From Antilocapra americana (Eukaryota; Chordata; Mammalia; Artiodactyla; Antilocapridae), in the NCBI GenBank assembly GCA_007570785.1, contig ML664163.1, positions 124,001-188,000 on the forward strand: a stretch of DNA of 64,000 nucleotides, read 5' to 3'. The translations under genes and the position numbers were made by a program. The notes under the pieces were generated by a model. The model saw nothing but the letters and a program-made list of their open reading frames with translations. It searched no databases and had not been told where the DNA came from. Positions 32,611-44,522 of this stretch are shown one piece after another; position 1 is the first letter of the stretch; each line of letters opens with the position of its first letter.

Positions 32611-34169
32611 TGGAATTCTGAGTCTTCAAGTCATCTTGGATGCATATCTATTTCAGCAAAGATGGAGAGTGACTTTGGGGTGAAATGTATAATGAAAAGT
32701 GTGATGTTGAGATTTAAGAGAAAACAAATTTTAATATGTCAACTTAAGATATAGAAGCTTTCCTGAGGAATGTGAGGAATATATTGCTTGTGAATGTGAT
32801 CCAAAAATTCAGACATAATTGATCCTACTGTAGAATTCACAGTGAGTTAATCATTGTTAGTGCCCCATTATTATCCTGGAAAGAATTTGATTTGGATTAT
32901 TGTCAGTTAAGGTGAATTTTATATAATATATATCAAATAGTGAATGTTAAATCATGTTACCATGGAATATAATGGGGCTGTTAAAAATAATGATGTAATT
33001 CTACTGATATGAAAGCTATCTGACACATATTAAGTAAAAGTGAAACTTCTAAAATAGCTCCAAGATTTACTTCACTCTATTTTCTAATTGAGTCTTAATG
33101 TATATTGTAGACTTGATAAGTTAGCTTTTGGACTTAAATAAATCATCCCCTAAAACATAGACATTGAAAACCGTCCCTGGGTAGTTTTTTTGGTCTGGGC
33201 TATTTAGGTTCAGGACACTTCACTTATGCTCTGGAGAGTAGAGGCCACTTGGTTTAGGGAGACTCCTACTTGTAAATGTGGAAGTCAGTTCCATGGCAGC
33301 TGGGCAGTAACCACAGAAGTTTCACCATTTCACAGACTGGCACAAGCTCCTTTCCATAACAGTTAGAGGGTTCCCTGTAGGAAGTCTCAATACATAAGCT
33401 CTTTTTAACCCTTTGCCTAAGTCACATTTTCCATTTTCCAGCTGGCCAAGGCTAGTCACACAGTGAAGCACTATATAAGAGAGGGAGGGGTCTTCCCAAG
33501 GGAGGAGTGTAGAGAGATATAAGCTAATAAGGGCCATTATCACTAATCCTACCACAAGGAACTCATGTGCATTAATACAAAGCTGAAAATGCCCCAGTTT
33601 TTGCTTCCATTGGTTAAAGTTTGAGAAACAAAAAAAAATTTTTTTTTGAGAAACTACGTTGTTGTGAATTATAGTTCTTCTTTGTACAGTTAAAATTAGA
33701 CTCTTTGAATCTCGGCAAAGGAAACTCTTTGAATCTTGGCAGAGGACCACTATGGTCCCAAGTCAAAGTCCATTTGAGCAGAAGTCCAGTCTGGAAGTGA
33801 GAGTAGGTACAACAAATGTGATTCTTTAACATTCATTTTAATTTTTTGAATAGAAAATTCATTCACATAGTTCAAAATTCAAGATACCAGAGTGAAAAGC
33901 CTCAGTCTTCTATCCACTGGGTTCTTTTCCCAGAGAGAATCAATGTTTGAGTCTCTTAAATGCCCTTCTAGAGATGTCTTGTGTATATGTATGGGAACAT
34001 TTGTATATATTCCCTTTCAAGTATGATTTAGAACCCTTAGTCTAGCTCCCAGTCAGACTCTCAGGAAACCAGGAGAAAGAAGGTAAAGTGCCCTGTGTTC
34101 TGTCTTTTGTAAAGTGTTACAAGTGAATTAACAAGTAATTGACAATGAATGTGGCATCAGAGTTTCAAT
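32611..34169. other. Long unique-looking stretch
   Basis: About 1.56 kb with no transposon I recognise. Its only visible structure is a 24-bp tandem duplication at 33700-33747. A 142-codon - strand frame (33750-33322) shows no domain or splice context. Confidence 0.45.
33700..33747 (+). repeat. 24-bp tandem duplication
   Basis: Two adjacent units starting actctttgaatc (33700-33723 and 33724-33747) differ at four positions. Confidence 0.8.
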
Positions 34170-34180
34170 GTTATTAATCT

Positions 34181-34388
34181 GTTGTTTAGTCGCTAAGTTG
34201 TGTCTCACTCTTTTGTGAACACATGGACTGTAGTCTGCCAAACTCCTCTGTCAATGGGATCTCCAAGGCGAGAATACTGGAATTGGTTGCAGTTTCCTTC
34301 TCCAGGGAATCTTCCCGACTTAGGAACTGAACCCTCATCTCCTGTGTTGCCATGCGGATTCTTTACTACTGAGCCACCAAGAAAGTTC
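34181..34388 (-). mobile_element. Bov-tA SINE with 11-bp TSD
   Basis: gttgtttagtcgctaagttg through ctgagccaccaagaaagttc. Perfect direct repeats gttattaatct flank it at 34170-34180 and 34389-34399. Confidence 0.94.
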
Positions 34389-34399
34389 GTTATTAATCT

Positions 34400-35084
34400 A
34401 TAATACTAAGCATTCACTAGTTAGGGAAAGAGATTAGCAACTTGGTACAAATACACCTGACATTCTTCTATTTATCATCTATTATATGAAGGTATATTAG
34501 TGAATATATGACCAAAGTTAGAAATTATCTAACATTAAAGTGACCTTAATTTTAAAGAAAGAGGAAGCTTTCCCAAAAAGCCCACACTTCCATGTTAGCA
34601 AAATGTACCTTCTGAAACTCTAAGTATATGCAGCAATTGTTCCATAGAGTTAAAGTTTATTCCTATTTTTTAAAAGTGATCTTGTCCTTCAAGTTAGATG
34701 GTGGTATATGAGGTAATGAAATGCTCAGTTGTCAATTTGTTGCATATAAATGTGTGTTACTGAGACAGCTTTTCCTCCTTTGCTGTTGGATTATGATTCC
34801 CCATTCCTAGTAGATAGTAGATATTAAATATTAAATAATTATTTCTTTAATGTGTGAAGGAGTAGCTTATACATTAAAAAATCAAGTGATATTTAAGGGG
34901 GCTAGTTTTCTCAATCTTCACTTTTTTCCCCATTAGATATGACTAGCGTCAAAAGAGGGAGGTATCATTAAGATGTTTAACCATGAAATGTAGTCATTCA
35001 TAGAATTCCCATAGGTTGCTAATTTCAGAAAGACAAAGCATTTATCTGTAGTCTTCTTCAGTGTCCCTTAATTTTAAAGTTCCA
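34400..35084. other. No recognised feature
   Basis: About 680 bp of unique-looking sequence between a SINE and a BovB. Confidence 0.4.
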
Positions 35085-36172
35085 GAAAAACTTCTACTTC
35101 TGCTCCATTGATTACATTAAAGTCTTTGACTGGGTGGATGACTACAAACTGTGGAAAACTCTTAAAGAGTTAGGAATACCAGACCACTTTTCCAGTCTCC
35201 TGAGAAACCTGCATGCAGGTGAAGAAACAACGGTTAGAATTGGACATGGAGCATGGACTGGTTCCAAATTGGGAAAGGAGTGTGATAAGGCTGATACTGT
35301 CACCCTGGTTATTTAACTTCTATGCAGAGTACATCATGGGAAATGCTGGGCTGGATGAATCACAAGCGGGATTCAAGATTGCCGGAAGAAATATCAAGAA
35401 CCTCAGATATGCAGATGATAACCACTCTAATGGCAGAAAGTAAAAAGGAACTAAAGAGCCTCTTGATGAGGGTGAAAGAGGAGAGTGAAAAAGCTGGCTT
35501 GAAACTCAACATTCAAAAAACAAAGACCATGTCATCTGGTCCCATCTCTTCATGGCAAATAGAAGGGGAGAAAGTGGAAACAATGACAGATTTTCTTTTC
35601 TTGGGCTCCAAAATCACTATGGATGGTGACTACAGCCATGAAATTAAAAGATGTTTGCTCCTTGGAAGGAAAGCTAGGATAAACCTAGACAGTGTATTAG
35701 CAAGCAGAGATATCACCTTGCCGACAAAGGTCTGCATAGTCAAAGCTATGGTTTTTCCAGTGTTCAGATGTGAGAGTTAGACCATAAAGAAGGCTGAATG
35801 GGGAAGAATTGATGCTTTCAAATTGTGGTGCTGAAGAAGACTCTTGAGAGTCCCTTGGAAGCAAGGAGATCAAACCAGTCAAACCTGAAGGAAATAAACC
35901 CGAATATTATTGGAAGGATTGATGCTGAAGCTGAAGCTTCAATACTTTGCCACCTGATGTGAAGAGCCAGTCATTGGAAAAGACCCTGATGCTGGGAAAG
36001 ATTGAAGGCAAAAGGAGAAGAGGGTGGCAGAGGATGAGATGGTTAGATAGCATCACCAACTTAGTGGACTTGAGTTTGAGCAAGCTCCAGGAGATAGTGG
36101 AGGACAGAGGAGCCTGACTTGCTGCAGTCCATTAGGTTGTGAAGAGTCAGACAGGACTTAGTGACTGAACAA
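35085..36172 (+). mobile_element. 5'-truncated BovB, sense
   Basis: Begins inside the RT (acttctacttctgctccatt), with YADD at 35408-35419 and the thumb region 35500-35780, and ends gacttagtgactgaacaac. RT-derived frames survive on + (35322-35780 is 152 codons) but the frame is shifted between 35316 and 35330 and stopped near 35780. Confidence 0.93.
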
Positions 36173-36199
36173 CAAGGAAAAAAAGAATATGATTGATAT

Positions 36200-36285
36200 T
36201 GAAGTTAATCAGATTCTGGTTTCACCACTTAACAGCTGTGAAGAGATGACGTGCTCCTTACCTTTCCTCATGAGCAAAAGGACAC
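36200..36285 (+). mobile_element. MIR fragment
   Basis: cagattctggtttcaccact, taacagctgtg and a decayed tttcctcatgagcaaaagg core. Confidence 0.5.
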
Positions 36286-36295
36286 TGATGTTTCC

Positions 36296-36375
36296 CTTTT
36301 TTTTTTAATTAGAGGATAATTACTGTTCAGTATTGTATTGGCTTCTGCCATACAGCAATGTGAATCAGTCACAAG
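36296..36375 (-). mobile_element. L1 3' end stub
   Basis: tttttttttaattagaggat, attgtattggcttctgccat and acagcaatgtgaatcag match the 3' end of the ruminant L1 in reverse. Confidence 0.7.
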
Positions 36376-37253
36376 TAGAACACTCATGTTTCTTACCAGG
36401 CTGGGTTTTGCTTTGTGAGAGAAAATAGCTTGCAGAAAACAGATCCTTAATAGTAAATATTAGCTATTATTGTTATTCTTAGTAGACAGGAGAGAAGGTA
36501 TGGAAAAGGAAGGAGAGCAGACACCCATATCAGGCAGGAACTCGAGAAATTATGAAGAATTTATAGCAGGAACTGAGATAGCACTTTGTTACCTCCAGTA
36601 GCAGTTTTCTCCACAATGTCCTGACTGTCAAATACGTAATTTTAAGCTTTTTCCCTTATTTCACTCTTCTGCTTAAAATCTCTTTATCTCCCTCTGCTAG
36701 TATCTTAATAGGAAGTTCATGTTTGCTCATAATCTGTTATTATTATTTTTTCTCTCAAATTTCCCAGGTGAAGCCTCTACGCTGCCACCTGGCACTGCAG
36801 ATGATTTTTTCTTAGCCCAGTTCTAGGCTGCAGTCCCACCTTGTCCCGGCATCTCTGTTCCTGTTTCCCCCACCCCCCTCATCGAACAGCAGTGCCCTCC
36901 TACAGAAGAATTGAGAGCTGCTTTTCATGTTTTCTGAAATTCTTTTCTGTAATTTAACTTTGCATTAGCAGTATCACTTGTCTTTTCAATAACAGTGTTT
37001 CCTCAAGGTAGTGATTGTTCTATTTCTTGGCACCCAACTGAGATGCTAATATCTGTAATTTATGTTTCTTAGAGAATTCTGCAAAAGAAGTGTGCAGGTC
37101 CAATTACCCCTTTACTGATAATTTTGATAATGCATCTAAGGAATTAGGACTTTTTAAATCTAAAAACCACATGGGTCTGAGGTTCCCTCACCTATTTCTG
37201 CCGTGTTTTCTCCAAGTGGTAATTCCACTGTCATATTCTATCAGTATTTCAGG
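36376..37253. other. Unique-looking sequence left of the CTCF motif
   Basis: About 880 bp, GC-richer at 36770-36900 (a ccccacccccctc run), with no repeat I can name. Confidence 0.4.
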
Positions 37254-37268
37254 AGCGCCCCCTACTGG
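37254..37268 (-). promoter_or_regulatory. Consensus CTCF-binding motif
   Basis: The - strand reads CCAGTAGGGGGCGCT, which matches all 15 positions of CCASYAGRKGGCRSY, the classical CTCF core. It lies in sequence I do not recognise as a repeat. Occupancy and loop role are inference. Confidence 0.65.
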
Positions 37269-37979
37269 GAAAATGGCTTTTGGATGACATCTGTTAACTT
37301 GAAACATGGGGAGAGTCTAATTTCTCTGTACCCAAGTTTCAGTCTACAAGCAAGCAATGACGCAACCCCAGTATAAATTGGTAGTGTTTTTTTCCTTCCT
37401 AATCCCACTGTCCCTTGGTTCTTGATGACTTTTTAAATGGAACAGTATTAAAATTTGAAGCACATGGATTCCTGTCTTTGTTTAATTGTCTTGGCTTCAA
37501 AAGTTTACCCAAGTAAATCCAGGGTTCCATTCTAACATTCCACTTTTAGCCCCCTAGGATTATGTAGTCAATTAAGCTATCCTTCCAAGAGTTCTAAATA
37601 CTCATTAACATTATTAATAATTTTTAACATACCAAGTTCTGATATCCTCTGGGAAATGCTGTGTATTTCATTGGAGTGTGTTTTATGTCAGCCCTCTTAC
37701 AAAGATAGGGCCATATACTTCAGCTCTGTTGTCAAATATGCCAAGGCTAAAACTTTGCTGTTGGTGGGATAATAACTTTGGGTTTTAGGTACACTTTCGT
37801 GGCTTCATAAATTACTAAAGACCCACTCTGGATATGGTTCTCTTTTAAATGAAATTACTTTAACTATATCTGAGCATAAAAATGTTCAGTGACCAGAATC
37901 AGATTAAATTGGAAAATTAGATTAAATCATATACCACTGCTAATAGCAGCAAATACTCATATGGTCCTTCACACCACAG
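37269..37979. other. No recognised feature
   Basis: About 710 bp of unique-looking sequence. Confidence 0.4.
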
Positions 37980-38115
37980 CCCTCCTCCCCCTCATTTACT
38001 GATAAAAAGCTAAAGCTCAGAAAAGTTAAGTACAATAATTTATCCTAGGTCACCCAAACATAAATGGTGGAACAGCAATTCAAACCCCAGGAGGCTGTGA
38101 AACCAGTTATTTCTG
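37980..38115 (-). mobile_element. MIR SINE
   Basis: ctgataaaaagctaaagctcag, ttaagtacaataatttatcc, taggtcacccaaacata and caattcaaaccccaggag follow the reverse MIR consensus in order. Confidence 0.7.
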
Positions 38116-38398
38116 TTAAGAAGTGTTCTAGAAGATAGCATATCTGTTTGTGCAATAAGTTACTGAAATTAAGATACCTCTACAGTTTCAAATGTATTAT
38201 ACAAAGTTAATATGGAGGCTGCTTGTCACCTTATCTTTTAAGCAGATACTGTAAGTCGTTATTCCTCTAATAAAATTAATTTAATTAAAAATCTCTTTTG
38301 TTCATGGGCTTGGTTATAAAATCTCTGCAAATAAACACATTTGGATATGCTAGCTGACCATGCTAGTGTTGTTTCTATTACATACACTTAACTAGAGG

Positions 38399-38581
38399 AG
38401 TCGGATGCGACTGAGCGACTTCCCTTTCACTTTTCACTTTCACGCATTGGAGAAGGAAATGGCAACACACTCGTGTTCTTGCCTGGAGAATCCCAGGGAC
38501 GGGGGAGCCTGGTGGGCTGCCGTCTATGGGGTCACACAGAGTCGAACATGACCGAAGCGACTTAGCAGCAGCAGCAGCAGC
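38399..38581 (+). mobile_element. Bov-A2 SINE with (GCA)n tail and 9-bp TSD
   Basis: gagtcggatgcgactgagcg-type start, ttggagaaggaaatggcaac core and a tail of six GCA triplets at 38563-38581. Direct repeats aactagagg occur at 38390-38398 and 38582-38590. Low divergence indicates a recent insertion. Confidence 0.92.
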
Positions 38582-38590
38582 AACTAGAGG

Positions 38591-38980
38591 TGAGGTTGAA
38601 CAGTTGTACGACTCTTCCACACTCAGGTTCACATTAGCACAGGTCTTCCTACTGCTCACCCTAATGCTGTAATTCTGCTCACCCTAATGCTGCAGAGTTT
38701 TATAGATAACTTGCTTTTTAAAACACCCAATTTCAGTATTTCTTTATTTCGTTATTTTAGAAGATTGCGGGAACTATAGTAACATTTTGTCATTCATGTC
38801 TTGTGTAAAGAGAATAGTTACAAAATTGTATTATCCTATTGTTTTGTAATATCATGCAGCCAGTAAAAACGATTGAATTGTACTCACTACCTGCCACCAG
38901 CACTACCGTCTCCACCTCCACCGCTCCTGTTACTAGTAGCAAACATTTGCTTGGCATTTGGTTTGACTTAGGCAGTGTTC
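38591..38980. other. No recognised feature
   Basis: About 390 bp. Contains an imperfect duplicated phrase ctgctcaccctaatgctg at 38652-38692. Confidence 0.4.
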
Positions 38981-39197
38981 TGGTCTCCCTGGTGGCCCAG
39001 ATGGTAAAGCGTCTGCCTGCAATGTGGGACACCTGGTGGATTCAGTCCCTGGGTTAGAAAGATCCCCTGGAGAAGAAAATGGTAATCCACTCCAGTACTC
39101 TTGCCTGGAAAATTCCATGGATGGAGGAGCCTTGTAGGCTACAGTCCATGGGGTTGAAAGAGTTGGACATGACTGAGGGACTTCACTTTTCACTTTA
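38981..39197 (+). mobile_element. Bov-tA SINE
   Basis: Head ggtctccctggtggcccaga through gactgagggacttcactttt; full length. Confidence 0.92.
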
Positions 39198-39526
39198 AGA
39201 ACTATTCTAAGCTCATCATGTACGTGAACTCATTTAATCTATCTCTGAAAGGATATGCAGGAAACTGATCATTGTGGTTCCTCTGGAAAGCAAGTCAGAG
39301 CAACTAGAGTCAGACCTAGAGATTTACTTTCCACTGAATACCTTTTTATTGGTTTGAAATTAACATACACATTGAATTGAGCATTAATTTTAATGTTATG
39401 ATAACTTCATTAATATTAAAATAATATGAAAGTAAAAATTGAACATAAATAAGTAGAAAAACAGCAAGTAGCTCATATTCACTATGGCTGAAAATTGTTG
39501 TTTTTAAGAAATACTTTATTGTTCTT
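39198..39526. other. No recognised feature
   Basis: About 330 bp of AT-rich sequence. Confidence 0.4.
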
Positions 39527-40135
39527 GTTCAATTGCTCAGTTGGGTGCTACTCTTTGTGACCCCATGGACTGCAGCACACCAGGCTTCTCTCTTCTTCAC
39601 TATCTCTTGGAGCTTGCTCAAACTCATGTCCACTGAATTGGTGATGCCATCCAACCATCTCATTCTCTGTCACTCCTTTTTCCTGCCTTCAATCTTTCCC
39701 AGCATCAGGGTCTTTTCCAATGAGTCAGCTCTTCACATCAGGTGGCCAAAATATTGGAGCTTCAGCATCAGTCCTTCCGGTGAATATAGGGTTGATTTCC
39801 TTTAGGATTGACTGGTTTGATCTCCTTGCTGTCCAAGGGACTCTCAGAGTATACTTCAGCACCACAGTTCGAAGGCATCCATTCTTCAGTGCTCAGCCTT
39901 TTTTATTGTCCAACTCTCACATCCATACATGACTGCTGGAAAAACCATAGCTTTGACTAAACCATAGCTTTGACTTTATAGGCAGTGTCTCTTTTTTTTA
40001 ATACACTGTCTAGGTTTGTCATAGCTTTCCTTCTAAGGAGCAAGCATCTTTTAATTTCAAGGCTGCAGTCACTATCCATAGTGATTTTAGAGCCCAAGAA
40101 AATAAAGTCTGTCACTCTTTCTGTTTTTTTCCCCC
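39527..40135 (-). mobile_element. BovB 3' fragment (ART2A-like)
   Basis: 3' end gttcaattgctcagttgggt on the left, cagcatcagggtcttttcca, and on the right the RT thumb (aagcatcttttaatttcaag, gagcccaagaaaataaagt). The segment accatagctttgact is duplicated at 39943-39973. Confidence 0.9.
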
Positions 40136-40429
40136 ATCTAGATTTAGCTCTCCTCTTTCTTCCTATTTCCACTGTGCATAAGCACCTTCCACATCTTTCA
40201 GTGTTTTTAATAACACTGTATCATAATATCAGATCAGTAGTTAACATCCATGTTATTATGGATATAAAAATGCCATTCACAGCACAACCATATAGAAAAT
40301 TATAATTACTTTTCTTTATGCCATTTTCTGTTTTTTCCTGAAGTTGATTTTTCTTGTTTTTTTTTAACTGGTGGCATTTCTGTATTCTTGGAAAACTAGT
40401 ATGAAATAAGAGTTACACAGAAGTCTCTG

Positions 40430-40635
40430 AAGTCAGATTGCCTGGGATTAAGCCCCAGTGCTCCTCCTCACTAGCTGTGTTGACCTACCTAGTTAATTGG
40501 CTTTGCCTTCTTTTTCTCATTTGTAAAACAGAGGCAATACGTATATCCATTGCGTAAGGTTCAGATACAGTGTGCTTGGAAGAGTGTCTGCCCATAGAAA
40601 GCATTCCATAAATGTTATCTATTATTAATTGCTAA
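40430..40635 (+). mobile_element. MIR SINE, well preserved
   Basis: gattgcctgggattaagcc, ctcactagctgtgttgacct, ttctcatttgtaaaacagag and gcattccataaatgttatct are the MIR consensus blocks in order over about 200 bp. Confidence 0.88.
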
Positions 40636-40639
40636 TTCA

Positions 40640-41289
40640 ACCTCGACACTCTGGATTTGTATGTTTCTTAATATACGGGCTCACAGCAGTGGGTCTGTCA
40701 ATTTCATCTTTGGGGAAATGTCTCCCAGATTCTTCCAACCTGCCCCACAAAAGAGTATTCACCCAACCTAGGACAGTGCAAATTCTTATTCAGGATTTCC
40801 TGGGATAAAATAAAATTCACATTTTATTGCAAGACAAGACAGATTTAACATAAAACTTTTCTTTGTTTGGGCTTCCTCCATTCCTTTTAGCATGTATTGT
40901 GCATCTGCATTAAGCAGACCTCCTTAGGAGATAACTTTCCTAAACTTCCTTTTTAATCTTATTAAGGATCCCACCTCCTGGGGAGATAAACCTTTCTTCT
41001 TAATCTTGTAAGGGACCATGAGTGACCTATAAGCCACTCCTCACTTTCTACCTGTAGATCTGGATTGTATAAACTGTGCTTATGTATAGCGCTCTGTCTC
41101 AGAAATTTAGGTAACTGTGCTTTGACTTACTAATGAGTAGAAGAGTTCTCAGAGGTTTCTGAGAGGTTGCTCCCAGGTTATAACCCTCAGTTTGAATAGA
41201 ATAAGATTTCCCATTTCTTTCTTAAATCAGCTGGTTAGTTTTTTGTCACCATCTTTTACCTTCATCTTTCTTTAATTTAGAAGTAATAA
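40640..41289. other. No recognised feature
   Basis: About 650 bp of unique-looking sequence to the 3' edge of the IFT20 pseudogene. Confidence 0.4.
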
Positions 41290-42075
41290 TTTATTTTTTT
41301 TCCTCCCCCAAACTATGAAAATAAAAAAAAAAAATCAAAGTTTGCACTCTGCTCAGTTAAGACTGAGAGTGCAAGAGGTGAGAGCCTGGACGACAATGGC
41401 CACTGGGTGTTCACCTGCAGGTACACACTGACGTCTGAATGAAGCTTCCCCAGCTTTGTGTTCCTGCCTTCAGAGATGCTGCCGTTCTTCCCATGCCATC
41501 TCACACCACACTCTTGGGTCATTAGGTCACCAGAATGATACATAGGTTTTGGGGGTTTGGGCATTTGTGGATTTTTTTCTTTTTCTTTTCTTTTTTTGCC
41601 CTCCTACTAGAAAACAAAAATTTCAGTTCATTTCTAAGAAATATATTGGTCAATAAATTCAGTTTGTTCTGCTTCTCCTTTCTGCAAAGCTCCATATTCA
41701 ATCCGATACCCTTCAGGCTGCCTTCTTTTCTGCTGTTAGTGCCTGGAGTTGCTGCTATCGGTCTTCTCTCTTATCTTGCTATAGATCTCAGCAAGTTCTG
41801 AGCACCAGTGGCCTTCATCTTCTCATTTTCTGCTTCTTTTGCAAGTAGGTCAACAAGCTCAATTAAACCACCAGCTATTTTCTAAAATTGGCCAGTTTTG
41901 TCCACAAAGTCCTTGCGCTCTTCCTTGAGCTCTCTGGTCTGCTGGGTAACCTCTTGGTCCAATACCTGCAGCTTGTTTAGCTCATCACAGTGCAGCCCTG
42001 CTTCACCCAGGATGTCCTTGGCTCGCTCTCCTGTCAGGCAGCCAGCGCCCTGCCTGACAGCCTCAGCCACTACTG
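41290..42075 (-). pseudogene. IFT20: IFT20 processed pseudogene
   Basis: Read on the - strand from about 42075 the sequence encodes [20 protein letters not shown], then [19 protein letters not shown] and VDKTGQF, the start of intraflagellar transport protein IFT20 (a small coiled-coil IFT-B subunit). At 41882 a CAG codon has become TAG. The frame then continues as [20 protein letters not shown] with further stops and frameshifts, and as EAEQTEFIDQ near the original C-terminus at about 41650. About 300 bp of 3'UTR-like sequence follow. There are no introns, so it is a retrocopy. A T-run at 41293-41300 may be the reverse of its poly(A). It is non-functional as a protein. Confidence 0.9.
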
Positions 42076-42169
42076 TGACTACAGGACCTGCTTACCTCCC
42101 TGCTCTTGGCTTTGGTCCCTTGTGTTCTGGACTCCATTTTTTCCTCTTTGTTGGCCTATGACTGTATTT

Positions 42170-42720
42170 TAATGAAGCATATCTTACAGCTTCTTGAGAA
42201 AGAGTTTGGGGGAATAATTTTTTTAAAGGAAATTGCATGTCAGAAAATGTCCATTTTCTATCCTTATGCTAAGTAATAGTTTTGCTGGATGTGTAATTCT
42301 AAAAGAAAAGTAATTTCTCTTCTGATTTGTGAAGGCGTTTTTTCATTGTCTTCTTGTTTCCAATATTGATGTTGAGAGGTCTAAAGTTATTCTAATTTCT
42401 ATCCTTAAATATGACTTCCCCCCTTTTTCTAGAATATAGGTTCTTCACTTCGACTCCAGTTTTCAAAAATTTTGCAGTGATATGTATCTTTTAAATTTTT
42501 TTCTGGAATATAGTTGCTTTACTACGGTGATGTATAATTAAATTTTAAAAGAAATGTGTGGATTCTTCTCTTCCATAAAATATAACTCACTTTCTGTACT
42601 ATTCTGCTCTGTGCTTTTTTTTTCACTAAATGTATCCTCAAATCTCAGAGTATCAGCTTTCCGGTCCATGGCAATGTACTTTTAGAGCAAGCTCCAGCTT
42701 GAGTGATGGTGGGGTTATAT
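42170..42720. other. No recognised feature
   Basis: About 550 bp of AT-rich sequence with some reverse-L1-like words; not assignable. Confidence 0.35.
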
Positions 42721-43148
42721 CAGTTAGTTCAGTCGCTCAGTCATGTCCAACTATTTGTGACCTCATGGACTGCAGCATGTCAGGCTTCCCTGTCCATCAC
42801 CAACTCCCAAAGCTTGCTCAAACTCATGTCCATCGAGTCAGTGATGCCATTCAACCATCTCATCCTCTGTCATCCCCTTCTCCTCCTGCCTTCAATCTTT
42901 CCAAGCATCAAGGTCTTTTCTTCGAATTAGGTTGCCAAAGTATTGGAGCTTCAACCTCAGCATCAGTCCTTCCAACGAATTTTCAGAATTGATCTCCTTT
43001 AGGATGGATTGGTTGGATCTCCCGGACTCTCAAGAGTCTTCTCCAACACCACAGTTCCAAAGCATCAATTCTTCAGTGCTCAGCTTTCTTTCTGGTCCAA
43101 CTTTCACATCCATACATGACTACTGGAAAAACCATAGCTTTGACTAGG
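42721..43148 (-). mobile_element. BovB 3' fragment
   Basis: gttagttcagtcgctcagtc at the 3' end through catacatgactactggaaaa in the RT thumb region. Confidence 0.92.
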
Positions 43149-43380
43149 GGTTATATGGGTACCTTTAAATAATTTCTGAATGTTTAATATCCTTAGTGGA
43201 AAAAAGGATGGACAAATTATACACAATACATATGTGCAGTTATTTGTCTATCAATAATACCTTTATAAAGCTTTAAAAATAATGTGGGAATTTTGGGTTG
43301 ACCAGATCAGACTTGATTTTATTGCCACTGCTTTTGCCTTGAATATGACTAAGAGCCTGCATAAGGGTATAAATGCCTGT

Positions 43381-43548
43381 GGTGCTTTAGTTGCTAAATC
43401 GTGTCCAACTCTTGCGACCCCATGGACTGTAGGCTGCCAGGCTCCTCTGTCCATGGGATTCTCCAGGCAAGAATACTGGAGTAATTGAACCTGAGTCTCC
43501 TACATTGCAGACAAATTCTTTACCAACTAAGCTATGAGGGAAGCCCCA
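43381..43548 (-). mobile_element. Bov-tA SINE, internally deleted, with 13-bp TSD
   Basis: ggtgctttagttgctaaatc through ctatgagggaagcccca. About 45 bp of the body (the gggttgccatttccttctcc block) are missing between tactggagt and aattgaacc. Perfect repeats tataaatgcctgt at 43368-43380 and 43549-43561 show that the copy inserted already deleted or was later trimmed internally. Confidence 0.92.
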
Positions 43549-43784
43549 TATAAATGCCTGTTCTGCCTCTTTTTTTTTTTTTTTAACTTTTTTCTTTTTG
43601 CCATTGCTTTCCTTGTGTATCCCTTGAAGGAATCTTTTAAAATCGTTTGTTCATTTAATTACAGTCATTTAGAGGCACACATACTGCAAAAAATTTCAGT
43701 AGACTGAGAGTACTGCTGCTGATCTCACAAACTGGTGTACTGAGCATAGGTAACAATGCCAACCTGAATATTAAGGTGCTAGTG

Positions 43785-44000
43785 GTAAATAGTGGTAAAG
43801 AATCTGCCTGCCAATACAGGAGACAGAAGAGACTCGGGTTCGATTTCTGGGTGGGGAAGATCCCCTAGAGAAGGGAATGGCAACCCACTCCAGTATTCTT
43901 GCTTGGAGAATCCCATGGATAGAGGAGCCTGGCAGGCTATGTTCCATAGGGTCTCAAAGAGCTGCACGTGACTGAAGCAATTTAGCATGGATACATGGAT
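43785..44000 (+). mobile_element. Bov-tA SINE
   Basis: Head partly decayed (gctagtggtaaatagtggta), body ggaagatcccctagagaagg through gcacgtgactgaagcaattt. Confidence 0.87.
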
Positions 44001-44325
44001 AGTTCCTTTTAAAAATAAAGATTCTAAAATTGTGTGCTTATACCCGGTTGGAATGTTTTGCACACATCCATAGGCAAACATCTTACTTTGAAGAAAGATC
44101 CTTTAGAATACCCTATTCTTTTGGCATATAATTATGGCAGGTTCCCCCCAAAAGTATAATATTCCTGGTATATGCGTGCTTTTTATATTTCTATCTCAAA
44201 CTGTTTTCACATATTTTCTCTCTCAGACCTTCACACCTGGTATTTTTAACAGGTTATGAAGCCTTTGTTTTTGAGAGTAATTAACACATGTATTGAATCT
44301 TAAGGTGTATAAGGCTAGTAGTGTG
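44001..44325. other. No recognised feature
   Basis: About 325 bp of unique-looking sequence. Confidence 0.4.
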
Positions 44326-44522
44326 GGTTGTGCTAAGTTGCTTCAGTTACGTTTGACTCTTTGTAACCCCATAGACTGTAGCCCACTAGGCTCTTTTGTC
44401 CATGGGATTCTCTTCATGAGCTCTTCCAGGGGACCTTCCCAACCCAGGGACTGAACCCAAGTTTCTTACGAATCTACCCTTGAGAGGTGGATTTTTTACC
44501 ACTGGCACCACTTGGGAAGCCC
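44326..44522 (-). mobile_element. Bov-tA SINE
   Basis: ttgtgctaagttgcttcagt through ggcaccacttgggaagccct, with a short altered middle. Confidence 0.87.

Noticed and set aside
38563..38581. (GCA)n as a coding polyglutamine tract
   Set aside because: It is the tail of a Bov-A2 SINE with TSD, not part of an ORF.
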